35,226 nucleotides of DNA, from assembly GCA_900541675.1 (NCBI GenBank), contig UQKU01000026.1, forward strand, positions 1 to 35,226. Direction: 5' to 3'. The notes below the pieces were generated by a model. It was given only the letters and a program-made list of their open reading frames with translations, was not told the DNA's origin and did no database searches. The DNA comes from an uncultured Collinsella sp. (GTDB taxonomy: Bacteria; Actinomycetota; Coriobacteriia; Coriobacteriales; Coriobacteriaceae). The stretch's first letter is position 1, and each line of letters starts with the position of its first letter. Shown here one piece after another: positions 16,735-23,775 of the stretch. Made by a program: the position numbers and the translations under genes.

Positions 16735-17271
16735 ATGGAAGCCAACGGAATCGTACTGTCGCCCGACCCTCGCCTGCGTCAGGAGTGCGCCGTGATCGAG
16801 GAGATCACCCCAGCGATCGAGGCGCTTGCCGAGAAGATGAAGAAGATGATGTTCGAGAACGGCGGTTGCGGCCTGGCTGCTCCGCAGATCGGCGAGCTTA
16901 TTCAGCTCGTCACCATTGACTGCGACTACAGCGACAAGAACGACTACGACCCGTACGTGCTCATCAACCCTGTCATTGTTGAGCAGAGTGACCATCTGGT
17001 GCCGTTTAGCGAGGGCTGCCTGTCCATCCCTGGCATTAGCTGCGAGATCGAGCGTCCCGACCATGTCGTCGTCGAGGCGTACGACTTGGACGCAAACCTG
17101 ATTCGCTACGAGGCTACGGGCGACCTGTTCTGCGTGTGCCTGCAGCACGAGATCGATCACCTGCATGGCAACACTATGTTCGAGCGACTGAAGCCCATGC
17201 AGAGGCTCAAGGCCGTCAAGGAGTACCAGGACGCCCTGGCCCGCGGCGCTCGACCGGGCGAGACGGAGTAG
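16735..17271 (+). CDS. def: Peptide deformylase
   Basis: Removes the N-formyl group from nascent proteins. Zinc or iron ligands and catalytic residues are all visible: GCGLAAPQ (44-51), EGCLS (93-97, with the metal-binding Cys95) and QHEIDHLHG (His138, Glu139, His142). An ATG also occurs at 16729, but GAAAGG at 16723-16728 touches it directly. The ATG at 16735 has a normal 6-nt spacing, so I start there (178 residues). The first start would add only two residues. It acts as the counterpart of the fmt gene downstream, which adds the formyl group to initiator tRNA. Confidence 0.95.
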   Translation: MEANGIVLSPDPRLRQECAVIEEITPAIEALAEKMKKMMFENGGCGLAAPQIGELIQLVTIDCDYSDKNDYDPYVLINPVIVEQSDHLVPFSEGCLSIPGISCEIERPDHVVVEAYDLDANLIRYEATGDLFCVCLQHEIDHLHGNTMFERLKPMQRLKAVKEYQDALARGARPGETE

Positions 17272-17336
17272 GTTTGTCCGTCCCCGGGGTGCCGTCGGGC
17301 CAGGGATGGGCGTCTTCGCTGATAGGTGCTTTGCTG

Positions 17337-17370
17337 AAAGAGCTGCTTTTATTGCGGCTCTTTCTTTGGT
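17337..17370 (+). terminator. Probable terminator between def and fmt
   Basis: AAAGAGCTGC pairs with GCGGCTCTTT (one G-U) across TTTTATT, followed by CTTTGGT. If functional, it separates the priA-def transcript from fmt-rsmB. The rest of the 207-nt gap holds no gene. Confidence 0.6.
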
Positions 17371-17478
17371 TTTGGGTATATTTGTTCTTGTTGAAATGTT
17401 ATTGCGGATGGGCTGGTGACTTGGCTTTCCGCTGTTCTTTGTAGCCGTCTCGGCTTTGGTTGAGAGGAGACGTTCTTT

Positions 17479-18399
17479 ATGCGTATTGTGTTTATGGGTA
17501 CGCCTGATTTTGCTGTGCCTTCGCTGACTTCGCTTGTTGAGACAGGCAATGAGATTGCGCTTGTAATTACTCGTCCCGATGCTGTTCGTGGGCGTGGTAA
17601 GAAGCTTGAGCCTTCTCCTGTTAAGGCCAAGGCGCTTGAGCTGGGGTTGCCGGTTGTTGAGGCTAATCGTATGACGCCTGAGGTTGTTGAGGTGCTCCAG
17701 GCTGCCCAGGCTGATATTTTCTGTGTGGCTGCCTATGGTTGCATTTTGCCCGATGAGGTGCTGCATATGGCGCCGCTTGGTATTGTGAATGTTCATGCTT
17801 CGCTACTGCCTCGTTGGCGTGGCGCTGCTCCCATTCAGCGTGCGATTCTTGCTGGTGATGAGGTTGCCGGCGTTTCTATCATGCGCATCGGGCACGGCGT
17901 GGATACTGGTGCTTATTGTGCTCAGGCTTCCATGTCGGTTGCCGGTAAGCATGCTGAGGCGCTGACCATGGAGCTTGGTGAGCTTGGCGGTAAACTGCTT
18001 GCCTATACGCTTCCTTCTCTTGCCGATGGCACCGCCGTGTGGATCGAACAGGACGAGGCGCTCGTTACCCATGCTGCCAAGATTTCTAAGCAGGAGATGC
18101 GCCTGGATCCGCACATGGCGGCGCTTGATTGCGTGCGCCATGTGCTGGCTTCGTCCGATACCGCGCCTGCTCGTTGCGTGATTGCCGGCAAGACCGTGCG
18201 CGTGCTCGATGCTGCGCCTGCTGATGTGTCGCTTGTTGAGGGTCAGGTTCTCGTTAAGGCCAAGCGTGTTTACCTTGGTCTTTCCGATGGCTCGGTTGAG
18301 TTGCTTGAGGTTAAGCCCGATGGCAAGCGTGCTATGGCCGCTTCTGCTTGGGCTGCTGGCCTGCAGGGTGCCGATCTTTCGTGGGGTGTTTTGTCATGA
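17479..18399 (+). CDS. fmt: Methionyl-tRNA formyltransferase
   Basis: Formylates initiator Met-tRNA with 10-formyltetrahydrofolate. The protein is 306 residues, with an N-terminal Rossmann-like domain (MRIVFMGTPDFAVPSL). The catalytic residues Asn104, His106 and Asp142 sit in VNVHASLLPRWRGAAPIQ and GHGVDTGAY. A C-terminal OB-like domain runs from about 205. The start is ATG with GAGAGGAG about 9 nt upstream. Codon use differs from its neighbours: third positions are often T (GTT, GCT, GGT, CTT), whereas priA and gltX strongly prefer C or G. The stop overlaps rsmB as ATGA. Confidence 0.96.
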   Translation: MRIVFMGTPDFAVPSLTSLVETGNEIALVITRPDAVRGRGKKLEPSPVKAKALELGLPVVEANRMTPEVVEVLQAAQADIFCVAAYGCILPDEVLHMAPLGIVNVHASLLPRWRGAAPIQRAILAGDEVAGVSIMRIGHGVDTGAYCAQASMSVAGKHAEALTMELGELGGKLLAYTLPSLADGTAVWIEQDEALVTHAAKISKQEMRLDPHMAALDCVRHVLASSDTAPARCVIAGKTVRVLDAAPADVSLVEGQVLVKAKRVYLGLSDGSVELLEVKPDGKRAMAASAWAAGLQGADLSWGVLS

Positions 18400-19796
18400 G
18401 CAAGCTGTCTCCCGCGCGCAAGCTTGCGCTCGATGTGCTGATGGAGGCCGATCGCCGCGGCATGTATGCGCGCGATGTGTTGTCTTCCCGTGCTTCCGCC
18501 AAGGCTATTGACCAGCGCGATTCCGCTTTTGCCGCCCGCTTGGCGCTGGGTGTGGCCGCCACGCAGGGTATTTTGGACGAGCTGCTCGATCAGTTTCTCG
18601 ATAAGCCCAAAAAGGTTGCGCCGCGCGTTCGCATGGCGCTTCGTATCTCGGCCTTCGAGATGCTCTACCTGCATACGCCGGGCCGTGTTGCCGTAAGTCA
18701 GGGAGTTGAGCTGGTTCGCTGCGGTGCTAAGTCCGCCGCTGGCTTGGCCAATGCTGTACTGCATAAGGTTGCGGACAATGTTGAGGACTTTGCTACTGCG
18801 TCCGATGTGGATGAGTCCGAGCGACGCTTGGTTCGTCTGTCGCGCCTGATGGGTCTTCCTCGCTGGCTGTGTGCTCGCATTATGGCGTCGTTTGACACGC
18901 CAGAGGGTGCGCTTAACTTTGCCGGCAATCTGGCCCCCGCGCCGCTGGCCCTGCATGAGAACGCCTTTGCGACCAAGCCCGATCCGTATATCTCGCAGCT
19001 CGTCGCACCTGTCTTCCCGGGCTGCCATGCCCCGGTTGATGCCCAGGTTACCGTTGCTTCGGGTGCGTTTGAGCGTGCTGCCGCGGTGGCATCTGATCTC
19101 AACGCGCAACTTATCGCCACAGCTGCCACGCGCCCTGGTAGCTGCCTTGAGATTGGTGCCGGTCGTGGCACCAAGACCTATGTGATGATGTGCCAGGCCA
19201 AGCGTGCGGGCTATGAGCGTCAGCATACGGCGCTCGATTTGCATGATCGCAAGTGCGATCTGAATCTCGCTCGCCTGCATAAGGCCGGTATTCAGGGCGT
19301 TCGTACGGTTTCGGGTGATGCCTGCGAGCTTGATGAGGTGCTCACATCGTTTGATGCCATGCTTGGCGAGCCGGTTAAGTTCGACACGGTCTTTATCGAT
19401 GCGCCGTGCTCGGGCACCGGCACCATGCGCCGCCATCCCGAGATTCCGTGGCGCCTGACCGAGAACGACGTTACGACCGAGCTGCCCAAGCTGCAGCTGA
19501 CGATGCTCAAAGAGGCTGCTGCGCGCGTGGCTGCCGGTGGCGAGCTCATCTATGCGACGTGCTCGGTCTTCGACGAGGAGAACACGCAGGTGGTGGATGC
19601 TTTCTTGAACTCTCCTGAGGGCACCGGCTTTACTGTAGCGCCGCTCTCCGAGGCACAGATTCTGCAGCTCCCCGAGTTCGATCAGGCCAAGAAGCTCGTA
19701 TCCGTACGCCAGAACAATCGGGGCCTCTTCCAAAGCGTGCCCGTAAACGCGGATTCCTACGACGGCCACTTCTGCGCTAGGCTGGTCCACAAGTAA
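18396..19796 (+). CDS. rsmB: 16S rRNA (cytosine-967-C5)-methyltransferase RsmB
   Basis: SAM-dependent m5C methyltransferase of 16S rRNA, 466 residues from ATG 18396, which overlaps the fmt stop. The N-terminal NusB-like RNA-binding domain covers about residues 5-140. In the methyltransferase domain the two catalytic cysteines are Cys338 in DAPCSGTGTMRRHPEIPW and Cys389 in LIYATCSVFDEEN. Motif I reads LEIGAGRGTKT (252-260), where the family usually has DLCAAPGGKT. The fold and both cysteines are kept, so it is probably active with a variant SAM loop. T-ending codons are frequent in the first half and fade toward the end. Confidence 0.92.
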   Translation: MSKLSPARKLALDVLMEADRRGMYARDVLSSRASAKAIDQRDSAFAARLALGVAATQGILDELLDQFLDKPKKVAPRVRMALRISAFEMLYLHTPGRVAVSQGVELVRCGAKSAAGLANAVLHKVADNVEDFATASDVDESERRLVRLSRLMGLPRWLCARIMASFDTPEGALNFAGNLAPAPLALHENAFATKPDPYISQLVAPVFPGCHAPVDAQVTVASGAFERAAAVASDLNAQLIATAATRPGSCLEIGAGRGTKTYVMMCQAKRAGYERQHTALDLHDRKCDLNLARLHKAGIQGVRTVSGDACELDEVLTSFDAMLGEPVKFDTVFIDAPCSGTGTMRRHPEIPWRLTENDVTTELPKLQLTMLKEAAARVAAGGELIYATCSVFDEENTQVVDAFLNSPEGTGFTVAPLSEAQILQLPEFDQAKKLVSVRQNNRGLFQSVPVNADSYDGHFCARLVHK

Positions 19797-19803
19797 CTAC
19801 TAA

Positions 19804-19868
19804 GTTGCGGTGAAATAGGGATTGAATATCGGCTTCTACCCGCCAAACAGACCTTATTTCACCGCAAC
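19804..19868. repeat. 65-nt palindromic intergenic repeat, copy 2
   Basis: The ends GTTGCGGTGAAATA and TATTTCACCGCAAC are perfect inverse complements. The unit is in the opposite orientation to copy 1 at 3555-3619. It begins 7 nt after the rsmB stop. Confidence 0.8.
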
Positions 19869-19894
19869 TCATAGAGATGCCTGGGTAGCTAAAG

Positions 19895-19931
19895 AATCAG
19901 CCCCGCGATCATGTTGATCGCGGGGCTGATT
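19895..19931. terminator. Bidirectional terminator between rsmB and the FmdB-like gene
   Basis: A perfect 17-bp stem (AATCAGCCCCGCGATCA and its complement) closes a TGT loop between two convergent genes. It is followed by GGTTTCTAG on the plus strand and TTCTTTAGC on the minus strand. Confidence 0.85.
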
Positions 19932-19936
19932 GGTTT

Positions 19937-20173
19937 CTAGTGGCTATGCGGGCAGTTGGCGCAGCAGCCACTCGTGGCGTTGGTGCTGGAGCCGCCGCTT
20001 CGCTGGTCGGTGTTGTAGAAACCACTGCCCTCAAATTTAATGCCGCTGGCCGAGAACGTCTTGGCCGCCGGGGCACCGCAGCTGGGGCACACGACCTCGG
20101 GAGTCTCGGACATGGGATGCTCAACCTCAAACACGTTGCCGCAGCTCGAGCACTTGTAATCGTAGCGCGCCAT
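19937..20173 (-). CDS. FmdB-family zinc ribbon protein
   Basis: Small 78-residue protein of the FmdB putative regulatory family, whose molecular role is not settled. The zinc ribbon has Cys8, Cys11, Cys29 and Cys32 in MARYDYKCSSCGNVFEV and VVCPSCGAP, then the family FSASGIKFEGSGFYNTD block. An unusual Cys/His-rich end, GCCANCPHSH, could bind a further metal. The ribosome binding site AAGGAAG sits 5 nt before ATG. It lies downstream of the glycogen locus but behind a hairpin, so co-transcription is uncertain. Confidence 0.9.
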   Translation of the reverse strand: MARYDYKCSSCGNVFEVEHPMSETPEVVCPSCGAPAAKTFSASGIKFEGSGFYNTDQRSGGSSTNATSGCCANCPHSH

Positions 20174-20195
20174 AATACTTCCTTTTCAGCACAAA

Positions 20196-20217
20196 GCGGG
20201 CAGATTACTCTGCCCGC
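20196..20217 (-). terminator. Hairpin after the GH13-GH77 gene
   Basis: GCGGGCAG pairs with CTGCCCGC across 6 nt. The minus-strand downstream side is only CTTTG, so it may be a weak terminator or attenuator before the FmdB-like gene. Confidence 0.5.
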
Positions 20218-20261
20218 AAAAATTCAAACGTCTGTAACTGTACCCTATATCGGGGGTTTTA

Positions 20262-23200
20262 TCACGCTTCGCCCCAGAATCTATGGTTGTTGCGCAGGAG
20301 CTGTGCGGTTTTGCCCTCGGCGGCTGCAATGTTCGCCTCGTTAGCCTGCCAGGTCCAGTTGCCCGTGGCCACGCCCGGAACGTTCATGCGCGCGTCGTCG
20401 CCAAGCCCCAGGACATCCTGCAGCGGCATCATCACCAGGGGAGCGTCGCTTGCCAGCGCGTCGCTCATCAGCCTGGCCGCCACCTCAACACCGCTCGGTT
20501 CATCGCCGCCCGCAAAGGAACGCGTACACCAGCCGGCCAGCGTCGACGTATCGTGCGTTGAGGTGTACAGGATCTTTCCTGGCGTGGGGTGCACGCCGCA
20601 ACGGACGTCGTAATCGCTAAACTCCAGCACGTCCATGCCGGGGAAACCGCAGGTCGAAGCCATGGCGCGAACACCGGGCGTCAAATAGCCCAGGTCCTCG
20701 GCGATAAAGTTGAGCGGACCCAGCTCGTCGTAGGCAGTCTGGAACAGGTCTTTGCCCGGTCCCGCCAGCCAGCGACCTTCGGCGCAAGCCTTGCCTGCGG
20801 GGATACTAAAGTAGCTGTGGAAGCCCAGGAAGTGATCCAGACGCACACGGTCGTAGAGCGAAAACGCGCGGCGCAGGCGATCCATCCACCAGCTATAGCC
20901 GTTCTGCTTCATGTGGTCCCAGCGGAACGTCGGGTTGCCCCACACCTGGCCCTCGGGCGCAAAGTTGTCGGGCGGCGCGCCGGAAATCTCAATCGCCTTG
21001 CCGGTATCGGAAAGCCAGAAGTTCTCGGGTTCGCTCCACGCGTCTGCCGAATCGTCGGACACGTACATAGGAATATCGCCGATAACCTCTATGCCCTTCT
21101 TGTGCGCATAGTTCATGAGCTCGCACCAAGCCAGGTCAAAGCGGTACTGCATGTACGCTTGAAGCTCGGCCTCGTTGTGGAAGCGCTTGTCGTCGATCAG
21201 ATGCTCGTTGTAGCGAGCAACATCTGCCGGCCAATCGTGGCGCGACTCGCCCTCAAAGTACTTTTTGACGGCCATATAGACGCAGTACTTTTCGAGCCAA
21301 TCGGCATTGCGATGTTTAAACGCGGTGTACAGCGGATCGGCATCCTCCCCGCCGCGGGCCTTCCAGGTCTCAAAGTCGGCTGCCAGCTCCTCGTGGCTCT
21401 CGGGTAGCAGGTCGATATTGCCTGCAAAGGCCGAAGGACCGGCGTAGGGGGAGCGGAAGAAGTCCGTGGGATTGACGGGCAAAACCTGCCAGTAGCGCAT
21501 GCCCATGGCGGCCAGATGGTCGATAAAGCGACGCGTGGGCGCGCCGATCGTACCGGGCTTGCCGTCATCGGTCGGCACCGATGTGATATGGCACACAACA
21601 CCCGCACCGTGATCGAGCGGCTCCTGCAGGCGCTGCTCGGCGTGGTGATAGATGATCGACGAACCCAGCGGATACAGATCGAGCGTGACCGTGCCGTTGT
21701 GGATCTCGCACTCGTGACCGCTGATCACGTCGCTCGCGCATTCGCCGAGCGCCGGAATCGTCACGCGGTGCGAATTGCGCAGACTGCGGTTGATGATAAC
21801 CGTCGCGGCCTCGCCGTCTTTGCCCGTGCGGGTGTAAGCCAAGACTTCGTCGTTGAGCGCAAAGGCCTTGATCTCGCCATCGACCATAAAGGGCAGCGCA
21901 CGGCGCACGGCAGACGCGTTCTTAACGATGGCCAGTGTGTCGAAGTCGTGGAGTTGGTCTTTGGTCGGCAGGGTGCGGCGGTTGCCCGGGTCGGTAAGGC
22001 CCTCCAAGCCGTACTCGTCGCCGTAATAGATTGAGGGTACACCCGGGAAGGTCATCTGCATGAGCGTCGCCAGCCAAAAACGGCTCTTGGCCAGGCCCAT
22101 CGAGTTATCGTCCAGGCGCCATTTGCTGCGCTCGCTCTCGGGCAGCTGCGACTCGTCGGGGCCACCGCCGAGCACCGAGATAATGCGCGGGCGGTCGTGG
22201 CTCGAAAGCAGATTGAGCGCGCAGGCTAGTGCCTCGCGCGGGTAGTTCTCGCGCAGGGTTTCGATATCCTCGGCTGCCTGGTAGGCGTTTTTGTAGCCCA
22301 TCAAAAAGCCGATGACCATGTCGCGGAAGGGGTAGTCCATGGCGGAGTCGAGCTCCGAGCCCTGCAGATAGCGACGCAGGTGGCCATAGCTGATCTTGTT
22401 GGAAGCGTCCTCCCAGACCTCGCCGAGCAGCAGCGCGTCGGGCTTCTCGGCGAGCACGGCCTTTTTGATCTCGGCCAGGAAGTCGTCGGAAAGCTCGTCG
22501 GCCACATCGAGTCGCCAGCCATGGGCACCGGCACGCAGCCATTTACGGATCACGCCGTCCTTGCCCAAGAGCCGCTCGCGCACCAGTTCAGAATTCTCGT
22601 TGATGGCGGGCATGTTGCCCACGCCCCACCAGCAGTCGTATGAGCCGTCCTCGTGGAAATAAAACGCATCGCGCCATGGCGAATCCTCGCTCTGCCACGC
22701 GCCCACACCGGGGTAGTTGCCGTAGCGGTTAAAGTAGATCGAGTCGTCGCCTGTGTGGTTGAAGACGCCATCCAGAATGATGGAGATGCCCAGCTTCTCG
22801 GCCGCCTGGCACAGCTCGGTAAAGTCCTGCTCGGTGCCCAGGATCGGGTCGATCTTGGTGTAGTCGGCCGTGTCGTAGCGGTGGTTGCTCGCGGCTTCAA
22901 AAATGGGGTTGAGGTAGATGGCTGTAAAGCCCAGCTCGGCGATGCGAGGCAGGTCTTCCTGGATGCCCTTGAGCGACCCGCCGTAGAAGTCCCAGGTTTT
23001 GATGGAGCCGTCTTCGGCGCGCTCGTACACGGGCGGCTTGTTCCAGTCCTCGACCATGCGGCGCTGGATTCCGTTGCGTGGTTTTTCGACCTCGGCCAGC
23101 GTGCGCTCGCGCCAGTGCTCGTCGCGGGCGTAGCGATCGGGGAAGATCTGGTAGACCATGCCACGCTCGTACCACTCGGGACGCACTTCGCGGTGCTTAT

Positions 23201-23558
23201 AGACGGTAATCTGGAAGGACGGCACCTCGGCGTAGTCGTAAGTTACGCCCTCGCCACCGGTGCGACCCTGCGGTGCGCCCAAGCGGACCTCGGGCTGGCC
23301 CTCGATATTGCAGATAAAGCTGTACCAGATAAGACAGGGCTCGGTGCACTCAAGCTCTACGGTAAATATGCCGTCGCCCTCGTGCGTCATGGGATACCGA
23401 GACTCACCGATCTCATCGACCCAGGTACGCAACGTAAGCGTTGCCTGGTTGGGATCGGCATCCTCCAAAATCACCGAGAGGGAAACGGAAGTTCCAGTGG
23501 TCACAGCGCCAAACGGAGTGCGAAACTGCGGCAGACGGCTGTTGTGAATCAATCTCAA
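20262..23558 (-). CDS. Fused GH13 glycosidase and GH77 4-alpha-glucanotransferase (glycogen debranching)
   Basis: A 1098-residue two-enzyme chain. Residues 1-120 are an N-terminal beta-domain like those of cyclomaltodextrinases. The GH13 barrel follows (GMVYQIFPDRYARD, DGVFNHTG), with nucleophile Asp351 in GWRLDVADEL, acid Glu380 in LLGEVWED and Asp455 in SSHDRPR. From about 645 comes the amylomaltase (GH77) domain with Asp908 in VRLDHFLGF, Glu954 in FIAEDLGYL and Asp1003 in STHDTSTLAGW. Both active sites look intact. It probably hydrolyses branch points or short dextrins and disproportionates the released chains next to GlgP. The start appears to be TTG with only a GGA-type ribosome binding site, and no ATG occurs before residue 57. 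Operator-like motifs lie upstream at 23658-23700. Confidence 0.92.
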   Translation of the reverse strand: MRLIHNSRLPQFRTPFGAVTTGTSVSLSVILEDADPNQATLTLRTWVDEIGESRYPMTHEGDGIFTVELECTEPCLIWYSFICNIEGQPEVRLGAPQGRTGGEGVTYDYAEVPSFQITVYKHREVRPEWYERGMVYQIFPDRYARDEHWRERTLAEVEKPRNGIQRRMVEDWNKPPVYERAEDGSIKTWDFYGGSLKGIQEDLPRIAELGFTAIYLNPIFEAASNHRYDTADYTKIDPILGTEQDFTELCQAAEKLGISIILDGVFNHTGDDSIYFNRYGNYPGVGAWQSEDSPWRDAFYFHEDGSYDCWWGVGNMPAINENSELVRERLLGKDGVIRKWLRAGAHGWRLDVADELSDDFLAEIKKAVLAEKPDALLLGEVWEDASNKISYGHLRRYLQGSELDSAMDYPFRDMVIGFLMGYKNAYQAAEDIETLRENYPREALACALNLLSSHDRPRIISVLGGGPDESQLPESERSKWRLDDNSMGLAKSRFWLATLMQMTFPGVPSIYYGDEYGLEGLTDPGNRRTLPTKDQLHDFDTLAIVKNASAVRRALPFMVDGEIKAFALNDEVLAYTRTGKDGEAATVIINRSLRNSHRVTIPALGECASDVISGHECEIHNGTVTLDLYPLGSSIIYHHAEQRLQEPLDHGAGVVCHITSVPTDDGKPGTIGAPTRRFIDHLAAMGMRYWQVLPVNPTDFFRSPYAGPSAFAGNIDLLPESHEELAADFETWKARGGEDADPLYTAFKHRNADWLEKYCVYMAVKKYFEGESRHDWPADVARYNEHLIDDKRFHNEAELQAYMQYRFDLAWCELMNYAHKKGIEVIGDIPMYVSDDSADAWSEPENFWLSDTGKAIEISGAPPDNFAPEGQVWGNPTFRWDHMKQNGYSWWMDRLRRAFSLYDRVRLDHFLGFHSYFSIPAGKACAEGRWLAGPGKDLFQTAYDELGPLNFIAEDLGYLTPGVRAMASTCGFPGMDVLEFSDYDVRCGVHPTPGKILYTSTHDTSTLAGWCTRSFAGGDEPSGVEVAARLMSDALASDAPLVMMPLQDVLGLGDDARMNVPGVATGNWTWQANEANIAAAEGKTAQLLRNNHRFWGEA

Positions 23559-23657
23559 AATACGGTCCAGTTCAATAGAATCACGGCCTGCGGGCCATGG
23601 GCTTTACGCACAGGATGTAAGTATATCTGTTGCACACAGGCTGTATAAACAACATCC

Positions 23658-23700
23658 GTTTACCATCGGCGAACGGTTGTCCTAGAAAATCGTTTTACCA
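23658..23700 (-). promoter_or_regulatory. Two TGGTAAA(A)C sites upstream of the GH13-GH77 gene
   Basis: On the minus strand the sites read TGGTAAAACGATTTT (23686-23700) and TGGTAAACGG (23656-23665). The first differs at one position from TGGTAAAACGTTTTT at 33680-33694. The A/T-rich arms around a central CG recall LacI-family operators. A regulator gene is not in the window. Confidence 0.5.
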
Positions 23701-23712
23701 CTACCTACAGAG

Positions 23713-23739
23713 AAGGGGCACCCAGTTGGAGCGCCCCTT
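23713..23739 (-). terminator. Terminator of glgA
   Basis: AAGGGGC pairs with GCCCCTT across a 13-nt interval. It starts 37 nt past the glgA stop. The minus-strand tail is CTCTGT, only moderately U-rich. Confidence 0.55.
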
Positions 23740-23775
23740 GCTTAGGGTTTGATGAGGTTTTGAATCGTCTGCGTA

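Noticed and set aside
15676..17796. A 706-codon open frame on the minus strand across priA, def and fmt
   Set aside because: It covers three well-supported plus-strand genes and has no recognisable domain, so it is a shadow frame.
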